64,000 bases of DNA from Latrodectus hesperus (GCA_037975125.1 CM075853.1:56012091-56076090); one strand, 5' to 3'; shown: positions 48,894-61,400, counted from the first letter of the stretch. Translations and numbers: made by a program. Notes: generated by a model not told the origin, from the letters alone.

Positions 48894-50179
48894 TGTTGTG
48901 GTGGAAGATCATTTCCACCCTCTTTTTGTTTCGGGCAGTCTCTATGGACGTGTCCGACTGCACCGCAAGTCCAACATTGAATCTTCATGTTTCTGCCACC
49001 TTTACTCATTTCTAAGCTACGGACTTTTCGCCGCAGATCTTCAATTTGCTTTCTTAAATTACAGTCCGTATCAGTAGCAGAGACGGCTCTGATTGAGTGC
49101 CGGTCTTTACGCGCGGCCTGCTGGGCAGCCTCTATCTTATGTGCGTATACTAGGGCAGATCCGATATCCTTGACATCGGCGAGTCTAAGTGTTTTCTGTA
49201 TCTCTGGATCCCGCACACTATCGATGAAGTGATGGAGAGCCAAATCTTGACGTGTCTCAGCTGGGCAGTCCGAAAATGCTAGATGGGAAAGTCGCTGAAT
49301 ATCGGCAGCCAATTCTTGCAGACTTTCACCCGCTTTTTGATAGCGGGACTTTAACTGTAGTCTGCTATATTCTTTGGTGCACTTATCTCCAAACCGCAGC
49401 TCAAGCGCACTCGATAAGGCTTGGAAATCGTGCCTCTGTTCCTCCGGAAGCGTCTCGAGGATGTCAGCCGCGTCTCCTCTTAAAGAAGCCGCCAGGTGAA
49501 AAGCTTGGGCTCGGGGATTCCATCCATTGGCTTCCGCTACCATCATAAACTGGGTCTTGTATACTTGCCAGGATGATTTCCCATCAAATGTTGAGAGTTT
49601 AATATTGGCTAGGGATGGCACAAATGCCACGTTGGGTTCCTCATGTCTGTTTGACATTTGCTTCTTCAAGCTTTCAATCTCCTTATTGATATTGTCTAAT
49701 GCTTCTTCCACGTTTTCTTCTATCTCTAGAACTTTAGTTTCTACTGAAGTTACCTTATCCTCCATTGCATTCATCTTCTCCTGAATGATGTTGGAGAATT
49801 CTTCTTTAACACTTACAATGTCCTTCTTAAGCTCATCCTGTCCAGATTTTATCTCTTTCATCATCTCGGCGTTAATCTCTTCTTGTCTAGCTTTCATCTC
49901 TTCTTGTCCAGCTTTCATCACCTCCTGTCCAGATTTTATCTCTTTCATCATCTCGGATTTAATCTCTTCTTGTCCAGCTTTCATCTCTTCTTGTCTAGCT
50001 TTCATCTCTTCTTGTCTAGCTTTCATCTCTTCTTGTCTAGATTTCATCTCTTCTTGTCCAGCTTTCATCTCGGTTTTCATATCTTCTTGTCCAGCTTTCA
50101 TCTCAGCCATCTGCTCCGCTAATTTTTCGAGAAGACTTTTCATTAAATCCATATCCATTTTTCTTGTGACACGCTGCAT
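48884..50179 (-). CDS. gag: Gypsy Gag: coiled coil, capsid-like domain, zinc knuckle
   Basis: Gag builds the particle and packages RNA. I place the start at the ATG at 50177-50179 (MQRVTRKMDMD), 11 nt after the primer-binding site, giving 431 residues; the next ATG is at 50158. The frame is open further upstream through the primer-binding site into the LTR, but only a TTG lies there. Residues about 25-115 are an extended coiled coil of heptads such as MKAGQEE and MKARQEE; about 185-340 is a Retrotrans_gag-like region (AFHLAASLRGDAADILETLP, ELRFGD); the nucleocapsid motif CWTCGAVGHVHRDC (CX2CX4HX4C) is at 402-415. The protein ends at the frameshift site. Confidence 0.93.
   Translation of the reverse strand: MQRVTRKMDMDLMKSLLEKLAEQMAEMKAGQEDMKTEMKAGQEEMKSRQEEMKARQEEMKARQEEMKAGQEEIKSEMMKEIKSGQEVMKAGQEEMKARQEEINAEMMKEIKSGQDELKKDIVSVKEEFSNIIQEKMNAMEDKVTSVETKVLEIEENVEEALDNINKEIESLKKQMSNRHEEPNVAFVPSLANIKLSTFDGKSSWQVYKTQFMMVAEANGWNPRAQAFHLAASLRGDAADILETLPEEQRHDFQALSSALELRFGDKCTKEYSRLQLKSRYQKAGESLQELAADIQRLSHLAFSDCPAETRQDLALHHFIDSVRDPEIQKTLRLADVKDIGSALVYAHKIEAAQQAARKDRHSIRAVSATDTDCNLRKQIEDLRRKVRSLEMSKGGRNMKIQCWTCGAVGHVHRDCPKQKEGGNDLPPQQGN
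49838..50107 (-). repeat. In-frame 21-bp minisatellite encoding Gag heptads
   Basis: Tandem 21-bp units encode seven-residue repeats of the form M-K-A-x-Q-E-E, with two longer inserts containing EMMKEIKSGQ. On the plus strand it appears as repeated TTTCATCTCTTCTTGTC units. The reading frame stays open across all units. Confidence 0.9.
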
Positions 50180-50189
50180 CAACTCTTCA

Positions 50190-50207
50190 ATCCCGATTCT
50201 GACACCA
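50190..50207 (-). other. Primer-binding site, tRNA-Leu-like
   Basis: Two bases after the 5' LTR, the minus strand reads TGGTGTCAGAATCGGG. The first eleven bases (TGGTGTCAGAA) are complementary to the 3' end of metazoan tRNA-Leu species ending CTGACA-CCA. tRNA-Leu as primer is my inference from memory of that tRNA family. Confidence 0.65.
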
Positions 50208-50487
50208 GTTGTACCGAGCTCCACGGGTTCGTGTTGATTGAGAGTTGAATAAAGCAACCACTTAATGCACACAAGACTTTTATTCGTAAAAACTTCACTA
50301 GAGAAACGAAATTCCCGCTGTAACAATCACAATTATACAGCTACAATTCGTCAGATACAATAAGAAATAGCTTCCAATCACAGGTCTCAAATACCTCAGA
50401 CAGAGAACAACTAGCAGTCACAACTAATCGTCTTCACTCACTGACTGTCTTCACAAAACTCTACTACTCTTCCATGTCGGGCTGCGG

Positions 50488-50495
50488 TATTTATA
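50488..50495 (-). promoter_or_regulatory. LTR TATA box
   Basis: TATAAATA on the minus strand, in GGTATAAATACCGCAGCC, about 325 bp into the 5' LTR. It is the only good TATA match in the GC-richer part of U3. The same site is at 44769-44776 in the 3' LTR. Confidence 0.7.
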
Positions 50496-50610
50496 CCTGA
50501 CTTGGCGGAGAAATCTACCAATTTCGCCAAGGTTCTGGAAGCTTCTAGGCTATCTCGAAAAATATTGGTCCTAGAGCTTAGGTGATGGATGTTTCCAGAA
50601 GTATCGATTT

Positions 50611-50687
50611 CTCGCCAAGTCGCCAAAAATCTCGCCAACCGTCGCCAAGTCGCCAAGAATCTCGCCAACTGTCGCCAAGTCGCCAAA
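50611..50687 (-). promoter_or_regulatory. TTGGCGA array in the LTR U3 region
   Basis: Eight copies of TTGGCGA occur in 77 bp with spacings 8, 12, 10, 8, 12, 10, 8, that is a 30-bp unit of three sites repeated about 2.6 times. It lies about 120-200 bp upstream of the TATA box. The 3' LTR copy is at 44892-44968. Arrangement suggests an enhancer of repeated protein-binding sites; the binding factor is unknown. Confidence 0.75.
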
Positions 50688-50811
50688 TCATTAGGAAATC
50701 CGCTTTTAAACTACAACACGTCTAAATACCGCAATTTTTGCCCAAAATGTGAGAATTTCTGATCTGTCTGAGATATTTTAAGACAAATATAATCATTATT
50801 TACAAATTTGT

Positions 50812-50815
<4 letters not shown>

Positions 50816-50877
<62 letters not shown>
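50816..50877. repeat. (AT)n microsatellite, right part
   Basis: About 62 bp of AT repeat continuing the array split by the gypsy element. Confidence 0.95.
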
Positions 50878-50879
<2 letters not shown>

Positions 50880-50880
<1 letters not shown>

Positions 50881-52603
50881 TAATATTAAACATCAATTTT
50901 ACAATATAAAATTGATGACTAATATTTCTGATATATATCTATCTCTATCCATGATCATGCATATATTTAATGTAAGTTTTCGTTGAAATAAAAGTAACAT
51001 GATATTATAGTTTATTGTAAAAAAATGTAATTTTAGTAAATACATTTATGTGAGAAATTAATAAGAAAATAAAAGTTATTGATTTTTCGCAATTTATTTA
51101 AAAATAGTGTTGTAAGTGTTTTCAGAGTGCTGTTTTTGAAAGAGTTTGCCCAGAAAATTAATTAAAAATTCAGAGAAAAACAACGGTTTACAAAAGCAGA
51201 TTTAAAACTATAAAGAAAAAAGCAAACAGCATGACATTCAACATTAAAAAGAGAAACTAAATCTCAACAGCTCGCATCATGACAGATTGTGTTCGACATT
51301 TTGTTTTTCGTTACTGTTGACATTAGAGGAAAAATGAATACTTGTTGACAAGGATTGATAAAACAATTTTTTGGATTGTTTGGATTTTTTGGATTGAACA
51401 AAAACTTAGATTGTTGAAAAACCAAACCTCATTAAATCGTTATATCAGAAAACATACAATTAGTGTTTATAAATGCTGAAAAAATTTAATATTTTTGATA
51501 ACATTATAATTATTGTTGATTTGTATATTCGTTTTGTTACTTATTACATTAGCTAAGAAAATAAATTGTTAGAAATAACGGTACACCTTGATTTCCACAG
51601 TGATCGGGATGAAAACGATACCAAGATTATTACCAAGCTACAAACACTCCCACATAATTTGTGGCTTCCATATTTCTGCGAGTGCTTGCAATGCAAAATC
51701 ATAAATTTTGCCTTTTCCATACGATTTTCACCACTTGAATTTCGTAAAATAAAATTCTAAATGATGAAGAGCCATACTGCTTCCTAATTCAGACCTGAAC
51801 AAGAAAAAAACTCTCAGCTTTCACTGAATATCCCTTGTTGGGAATAATTAGTGACCAGAGTTGTTTTTCCGGCTCACCAAACAGCTTTTGACATTTTTGA
51901 TTCTTTTTACAACATTAAAGTTGATAATTTCAACATTAAAGTTTTATTAACATTAAAGTTCATCAAGTTTAAATTAACATTAAAATTCAACATTAATGTT
52001 ACAACATTAAAGTTTTTGAAATAAATCCAGAGAACTTCCTTCTTATAATTCTTCCTTTCAATCATAATATTTTTATGCTTATCGTACCACATAAGAGATT
52101 CCCCTGCTTGGCAGTATAGTAAACATAGTGCTATTAAGAATGGCATTCTGGAACTACTAAACCAAGTGCCATTTTGAAGGCTCTTGTGTTTTGTTTACAG
52201 CTTTTTAATCTGCACTTCAACATACTTTCCTTTACATATAGTTTCATATCCTGATAATTTAGAGACACTTTGTTGGATTGCGTACATCCTTTTCCTAGAA
52301 ACACAAATTTCCTTTTTCTCACTTCTCGGTAAATTAAAAATTGTCAACATTATTTTTCATGCTTTAAACAGAGAAAATATAGCACTGTTTTGCATGGTTA
52401 ATCTTGGTTTTTTATGCATACTTTTGTGATTTACCGTAGCTGCCCTGAAATCAAGGTATACTGAAATAACTAATTTTAGCACGGATATACGAATTCAAAT
52501 TGCTTTCATTCTTGAAAATAATTTTGCATGTTCAGACCAACATTTTTTTTTTTAATTTTTAAGAAAAGTTTTGTATTCGAAATTACAATTAATACAAAGA
52601 AAT
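50880..52603. other. AT-rich DNA, unclassified
   Basis: Contains a patch of mixed composition at 51570-51900 and another at 52130-52440 with short frames and no recognisable domain, plus the minisatellite at 51911-52013. No gene can be supported. Confidence 0.5.
51911..52013. repeat. Degenerate minisatellite of AACATTAAAGTT units
   Basis: About seven copies of AACATTAAAGTT or close variants (AACATTAAAATT, AACATTAATGTT) occur in 103 bp with irregular spacing of roughly 12-22 bp. Three copies at the left and one at the right are exact. Confidence 0.8.
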
Positions 52604-54797
<2,194 letters not shown>

Positions 54798-54990
54798 ATA
54801 TTACCGGCAAAGTATGAAACGCCAGCATTCTGTGGTATCCTTGGGCGTTATATACAATGCCGGACGCTTTAAGGCTAGGTATGAAATATGAGAAATATTA
54901 CCTCGGTATTAGCAACATTTTTCTCGACATTGTTTATAATACCTAGGCATTCTATAGAATGAAAGATATTTATGCAAAGTATGAAAAATT
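54798..54990. repeat. Foldback repeat with about 38-bp imperfect arms
   Basis: Arm one (54825-54863, starting GCATTCTGTGGTATCC) and the complement of arm two (54925-54961, CATTCTATAGAATGCC) align over about 38 bp with roughly three quarters identity. Both end in ACAATG-C-CG-type sequence. The motif GTATGAAA occurs three times (54812, 54879, 54979). The whole unit is GC-richer than its flanks and resembles a small foldback transposon, family unknown. Confidence 0.65.
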
Positions 54991-55309
54991 CTTCCTGATG
55001 AAATTATTATGTAAATTGTGTGCATTGCTCATAAATACAAATGTTATTCTGAAAAAAAATTGGAAAGCCATCAAAATATTTATTTAAAATGCTTAAAGGA
55101 GAAATGAAAGTTGCACAAAACATAAATTATACCTTTTTATTAAGGGAAGCAATAATTTCATATAAAAAGTAGAGAAATTTAACTTATTTGTTGCAACATG
55201 GCAGTCTTGAATGATATTTTGTATTATATTTTGATCATATATTTGACAAATCTTTGCCGTTGTTACTGCACTGTGCAATTACAACTCACTGAAAATTAAT
55301 TTCGTGATC
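54991..55309. other. AT-rich non-coding DNA
   Basis: Nothing recognised between the foldback repeat and the integrase relic. Confidence 0.5.
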
Positions 55310-56640
55310 AGGAATATCTTTCATTCTATGCAAGCTTTAAGAGCAAAAGTGAATTGTGATCTGGCATATACTCGTTTTAAAATTCCTTCAGAAATAAGTC
55401 GATATAAACCATCCCGTGCCACACTCATTACATTGCGGGAATCACATCGACCCTTGTTGATGTCAGGAATAGGAAGGCGCACAGTAGCTCTCAAAAAATC
55501 AGTGGTAATTTTTTTTATCAAATTCATTTTCATTTTTTTTTTGTAGTTTAGAATTGATTTTAGAGTTCATTTTACTTTCGATAGCATTTTTAGTTTTGAA
55601 ACATATATTGCACAAAATATCCATTTTGTCATATTTACTCGCAAGGTCGCAGAAGATACGAATTTTTTTTACAACACATTTTGTATGCAAGTGCATCACT
55701 CGTTTCCTTTAAACATACGTATAATGTATCAGAAACAAAAGTCTCTTCTGTTAAGCATGCCTACATCATGTTAGTTTTGTCATTTATCGATTATAATCTT
55801 CTGGATGTTTTTTAAACAGGTACATTTCCTTGCATAATCTGTTTAGTTCCACCTTTTCCAATTGTTTGGAAGTTTTCTATTGCTTTTTCCAGCTGCTCTT
55901 CTGTATATGTCTTTTAAAACATCTGTGGATAGAAAAGAAATAGTAAAATGCAGCCAAAAAGAGCTTTGTATGGTGTTCTTTTGATTCCAGAATGATTACC
56001 TTTATTATTCATAAATTGAACGAAAAGTAGTCCTTTTCTTCAGGAGTCACATTTATTATCTTGCTTCAAAGTACAAAACATATTTTCAATATCTCTATTA
56101 GTTCTTTTGACTTTACCCTGGCTTTATTAATGACAAATCTTCCCATGGATAGATTTCAAAACAGGCCAAAACTTCAAGCTAGTCACCACATTATTGGTAA
56201 ATTCCCTACTATTCTCAGACTTTTATATAGATGGTGCTCTAAGCAAGAGAATATATTTATTAGGTTGTAGGCTACTTCTTCAGCTCTTTTTGACGTTAGA
56301 GAATTGAGAATCACAAATTTTGTGAGATGATATTGTACACCAAAATAAATGTGTATTCTCTATCTGGCTGAGACTGAAAGTTAATAAGATCTAACTGACA
56401 AAAGGAATTAAATTCATAAAAATATCCAAAGATTTCATAACACTTTTCCCTTTTTATTTCCTTTCTGTTTTATCTGGCAAGAATCATAAAGGTGGTTGTA
56501 CAATTCAATATCCTAACTTGTAATGTTTTGAATTTGGTTGAAAGATATTTCAACATACTATAATGTCCTGAATATCTAATGACTCCTTCTCTAATAGTAC
56601 AACTTGCTTCTTCATTTTCATGCAGCATAGTAAAAAACTA
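55310..56640 (-). pseudogene. KRBA2/SCAND3-type integrase, decayed full-length copy
   Basis: Read on the minus strand, pieces of one protein occur in order though in several frames. FNSFCQLDLINFQSQPDREY carries the first integrase Asp (56389-56391); SKRAEEVAYNLINIF and SENSREFTNNVVTSLK follow, the latter replacing the usual SDNG motif so the second Asp is now Glu; the motif with the catalytic Glu now reads KVKRTNRDIENM (Glu to Lys). QFMNNKGNHSGIKRTPYKALF is the conserved segment after the core. RLPIPDINKGRCDSRNVM and DGLYRLISEGILKRVYARSQF near 55340-55500 form the C-terminal domain. This layout is typical of integrase-like proteins often annotated in spiders as KRAB-A domain-containing protein 2 or SCAN domain-containing protein 3, relatives of retroelement/GIN-type integrases. 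Many stops and frameshifts and lost catalytic residues make it inactive. Element ends were not found. Confidence 0.78.
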
Positions 56641-56780
56641 ATTTTTGTTGAATAAATTTTATTAAAATTGAGTATTTTGACAAGCCCGTACAAACCGTAA
56701 AGTACAACCGACAAATTCTGATATTATGCCACGCTTCAAAAGTCTCGTGACTTGCCAATGGATATACGAAATGAATCGGA

Positions 56781-57033
<253 letters not shown>

Positions 57034-57034
57034 T

Positions 57035-58440
57035 ATAGTTAACGTAAATGCAACACTCTGAAGGAAGAATGCAAATTAAATTTACAATAAGCAATAAGCA
57101 TTAGCAGATATATATGCAAATAATTAGAATTTCAGCGCAGACGCACATCATGCGTGACTTGGGCACCATTTCAAAGCACTACTTAAGCACTACAGGCTTG
57201 GAGATTTCAACGATTTCAAATTCCGCAATTGAGTTTTATTGTGTTTTTTTTATATGCGATCAATTACACCGCGTAAAAAAACGATAATATTTTAATAAAG
57301 TATCAGAGTTCGACAGAGGAAGGGTAGTGGTCTACCAAGATTGTGGATTATCTTTTAGGGAAATTAGTAGTCCTGTTGGTTGAAACCAAACAAATATAAT
57401 ACGGACACTTGATCGTTCGTTGCAAAAGGGTAAGACGGACCGAAATGTTTGATTGCATCCACCTCTGTGCAACACTTCACGTGATGACAGGCCAATTAGG
57501 CGCATGTCAGTGTAGGATCGCTCAGCCACATCATGAACCATAAGCACAACATATTCATTCTGTAACGCTTCATCCAGTTTCTGCGCTTACCATTCAACGC
57601 CAATTACAGCAGAGTGGTCTATCTGCTAAACGTCCATTGCTTAGTCTTTCCTTGACGCAGATCCACAGTCGTCTCTGTTACCAATAATGCGATGAAAGAA
57701 GGATGTGGATATCAGATAGGAATGAAATTATCTTTACTGATGAGTCACGCTTCTATTTGCAACACCATGATTTTGCATTCGAGTCTGGAGACACAGTGGA
57801 GAAAGAATGCTGAACAGCTGCGTTATGCCACACTGGTCCTGCGGCTGGTATAACTGCATAGGGTGGTATTGGATATTACTCTCGCATTTCTCGAGTACTG
57901 ATTGCTGGTTCTTTAAATTGCCAGCGCTACATCTCCGAGTTGTTGGAGCCTATTGTTCTTCCTTACCTTCAGTGTTTACGCACAGCCATATTTCAATAGG
58001 ATAATGCGCGATCACATGTGGCACGCATTGTCCAAGGATTATTCATCAATCATCATATTGAATTGCTTCCCTGGCTAGCTCACTCTCCTCAGGATCTTTA
58101 TTCTAAAGAAAATATGCGGGTCCATGGTTGCTCAATTATTGACCCAGATTACATTCTCAGCTGCCACACCAGATCAACTTAGGCAGGCAACTTGTGAAAG
58201 CTGCTAGGTCTGCTGTACTCCAAGAACACATCCAAAGTCTCTTTGAATCATTGTCGAGGCGTGTGGCAGTGGTGATCTCCAACAATGGCAGCTACTCTGG
58301 CTACTGATTTTGGCAGGAACCACACCAATAAATTTGATTATTTGATACTTGGTCAGAATTTCATCTACATAATTTTTGTTGTGATGTCCCTATGTTTCAT
58401 GTCTTTCTTAGTGTTGAGATTTGGGTGGCTAGCAGCGTAT
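57035..58440 (+). mobile_element. Degenerate Tc1-like DNA transposon
   Basis: A transposase relic lies between two TA tracts (57028 and 58439). Left end GCAACACTCTGAAGGAAG and the complement of the right end CTCAACACTAAGAAAGAC share AACACT and neighbouring bases, suggesting diverged terminal inverted repeats, but the match is too weak to fix the limits. The length fits a full Tc1 element of about 1.4 kb. Confidence 0.65.
57302..58305 (+). pseudogene. Tc1-like DD34E transposase, full-length but broken
   Basis: Fragments in order: SEFDRGRVVVYQDCGLSFRE (helix-turn-helix start), CNTSRDDRPIRRMSV, IFTDESRFYLQ with the first Asp (57739-57741), VWRHSGERMLNSCVM, a stop-containing FQ-stop-DNARSHVARIVQ with the second Asp (58000-58002), LPWLAHSP and KENM with the Glu (58108-58110), then SMVAQLLTQITFSAATPD and AARSAVLQEHIQSLFESLS, ending NNGSYSGY. 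The three catalytic residues survive, with one extra codon between the second Asp and the Glu. At least three frameshifts and several stops inactivate it. It belongs to a Tc1 lineage common in arthropods, distinct from the other two relics in this window. Confidence 0.88.
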
Positions 58441-61400
58441 ATATATATATATTGTTATATTAATAATGTAATCCAATACACAAATGTGAGTTCTATTTCA
58501 TAATCATTTTATTGCGTTGATAAACTATTTAAGTGAAATATCAGTCTCCTAAGCATTAGAAAAACTCCTCATTTAATTAAATTGTCATATAAATGACATG
58601 AGATATTGGTATAATAGGACTGCTTCTATTGGTTAAAAACTGCTAAAACTGAAAATATTTCTATTTTTTATTTTATTACGATTTTAATCATTTGAGAAGG
58701 AACAATGCTTGCTAAATTAACTTGAACCAGTTATGAAAACCAATAGTTATTATTAAAAAATACTGCTTTTTTAATAATAAAGTGATTGTAGTGTTTCATT
58801 TTTTTATAGTAGTGAGATTATATTAACATTAATTGCTGCAGAAATATTTTTAGTGATTGTATAAATTTCTACTAATTAATATTCATGTATCTTTTTTTTT
58901 TTCAAGTAAAATTTGATATTATAAAATATTTTCGATAACTAATTGCAGACTAATAATATATGCTGAAAATACATTATACTGTGTTGCGTATTATTATAAT
59001 TAAAGATTTGTGTGTCAGTCAGCAATCAATAGTTTATTAGAAATAATTTTTAGAATTAATTATTTGATTCAATTATATATTTTATCAACTGGAACAGAAG
59101 TAATTATTTTCATTTAAGGAAACTGTTTCATGTAAGCACATTAAGAAAAAAGTTAATTAAAATACGTACGTGATTTCAGAAATAATTGGACAATTAAAAA
59201 TATTAAACAAAAGATAAACTTTTGTTGTTTGAAATACATTTTTTGATTTATGATAATGATGCAATGTAAAGAATGTAATTATATTCCATATTAACTGTAT
59301 AAAGTAATATTTTTTGAAGCTATAAAATAAAGAAAAAAATTAGAATATGAATTAAATAAGTTGCTAAATATAAATTAACTCAACATTTTATATTTGAAAA
59401 CAAATACAGCAAAAATTATAAGCAAACCCAACATATTGTATTTGAAAACAAATGTAAAAAAAATTAGATTAAACAGCGTAACTTATGTTGAAAACTAATA
59501 TCAGTTTTGATAGTCTTAGTGTATATTTATAAGCAAAAAACTATGTTAAGAGTTTCAATTCAAAGCCAAAATTTAAGGCATTAATTACCATTCTTGTTCT
59601 AAATAAAAAATAAGAAATATAAGTTTGGAATAAAAAAGTACGTAACAGTTTATTTTGGGGTGTGCTTATATTTTATTGAAATCTCACCAAATACACAAGG
59701 AGGTATCTCATAGAAATAAAATGCATAAAGATGTAATTGGGTAATTTGTGACTGTAGTCATCCTGCATGGAGTAAAGTTATGATATAAATGAAAAACTTT
59801 AATTAAAAAGTGTATAAGCAGGAACTTCGAAAGTTGAAAAAGAACTTTTAAGATAATTCAGTTTTGTAAGCACTAATTGAAACTTATTATTTTCAAATAA
59901 AAGAGGAAATCAACAATAGTTAATATTTAATTTAATTGCTTTCGCTTTGGTGAATGCAGCTTATTCTTTTTGAATGGAAGTATTCAAGAAATTTAAGATG
60001 ACCAAGGATTATTTAGATTAAAAATCCTGAATTAGTTATACCTTTTTGCAGAATGTTTCTGTGCATGGATTTTAAAGAAATATGATATCTTCTCCACTAG
60101 AGCATATAGTCAGAAATTCAAAACAATTAATTCAAATTCAGTTATTTAAAATTAATGATTAGCTTTATATTTGTCATAGAAAAGAACTTAATTGTAATTT
60201 TTCAGCACCAAGGTTAAAATATGAAATCGTATTAGTAATGGTCTACATAATATTCTGCTACAATTTCGACATCTTTGTCACACTCTTTACGTAATTATGA
60301 ATCGAATGCTTATAAAATTCATTTTAGAAAACCATTTTTCAGAAAGATATTACGTGAGTTTATATTTTAGCAAGACATTGATCCTAAGATTAACTCTAAT
60401 ATTATCCAAAAATAAATTTAATTAATGTTATTTTTATTTTGAAAACACATTACTTGATTTGATTATAATTGAACACTTTGTAAATAAATCCGATGAAAAG
60501 TGGTCATGATGTATTCTTAAATATTTTTTTCAAGAGCTTCTATAGGAATGGTCAAATATCATAAGTTTTAATTTAAAAATGTTCTTCATTCCATGCCAAG
60601 ATGATGTGCGAAAATGTCCATATCAGATGATCATTTAATTAAATATTAAGTTATGTCTACATATAACTTAATGTTAAGTTAGTACAAAAATTCTGATTTA
60701 AATTTTTCTTAAATTTCAAATAGGGGAAGTAAAAATATTTATAATGTATGTAATACTCATTTTTTTCGCAGATCATTTATTTTATGAGGAATGTCAATCA
60801 AATGTCAGCATATAAAATTTTGCAGAAATCCTTGCAATGTGATTAATTACGAAAATAGTAAACTTAATGAAATATTATTAACAAATATCTTATTATGAAA
60901 GACGTTCTAACTCAGCCAATTTAAATAGATATTTACAGCTTTGAAACAAACAATTAATAAATAATGCATCAATTAACTAGCATAGTTTTCCTTTCACTGG
61001 ACGCATAATACAACATCTGCTTACTGTTTTACTTGAATTATATAATACATTTTAAATAACACTGTATATTTATGACGCAAGGTAACATTAATTTTTTGAA
61101 AGATGAAATGTATTGAAATAATAAATTTAAGCCCTTATAATTTTGTATTGCTATTAGGACTCCGTTATTTTTAAAACAAAATTAGGTCTACATAAGTTAA
61201 CAAGGTAAAACTAATACTTAAAATAAGTACAAAAATGCCTACGATTGCTATTAAAATAGTTTTCAATACGTTATTATATTTATGTGTGTGTGATTCAGAA
61301 GCTACAATATCCTCATTAAACAGCGTAAGTGCAATGTTGGTACAAGTTAAATGCAAAGTGCTCGCAAATTACATGTTATCCTTATTTCAATTCATAATTA

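Larger units (their letters stand above)
44493..50815 (-). mobile_element. Complete Ty3/gypsy LTR retrotransposon, 6.3 kb
   Basis: The element has, in minus-strand order, a 5' LTR (50210-50815), a primer-binding site, gag, a -1 frameshift site, pol (protease, reverse transcriptase, RNase H, integrase), a polypurine tract and a 3' LTR (44493-45096). LTRs start TG and end CA. The order with integrase last places it in Ty3/gypsy (Metaviridae). There is no envelope frame and no chromodomain. Both frames are uninterrupted and the LTRs differ only by a 2-bp indel, so the insertion is young and may be competent. The closest clade within gypsy is not settled; integrase resembles those of 412/mdg1-type and related metazoan elements. 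Confidence 0.97.
50210..50815 (-). repeat. 5' LTR of the gypsy element (606 bp)
   Basis: Begins TG and ends CA in either orientation. On the minus strand U3 runs from 50815, with a TTGGCGA array, a TATA box at 50488-50495 and a likely transcription start near 50460; R ends after AATAAA at 50279-50284. It matches 44493-45096 apart from two extra bases at about 50468. Confidence 0.97.

Noticed and set aside
48712..48963. 83-codon minus-strand frame across the gag-pol junction
   Set aside because: It is the third frame at the junction and has no conserved feature; gag and pol explain the region.
45335..49548. Several 65-100-codon plus-strand frames
   Set aside because: All lie antisense to intact pol and gag and have no motif of their own.
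49850..50110. CRISPR-like regularly spaced repeats
   Set aside because: Units are contiguous 21-bp coding repeats without unique spacers in a eukaryotic element.
49785..50237. 150-codon plus-strand frame rich in Ser, Phe and Cys
   Set aside because: It is the antisense of the Gag heptad minisatellite, open only because the 21-bp unit has no stop in that frame.
57332..58004. Frames of 65-71 codons inside the Tc1 relic
   Set aside because: They are out-of-frame or antisense readings of the broken transposase, including a Trp/Cys-rich piece made by a frameshift.
58285..58503. 72-codon plus-strand frame with a hydrophobic stretch
   Set aside because: It begins within the end of the Tc1 relic and runs into a TA repeat, so it is not a membrane protein gene.
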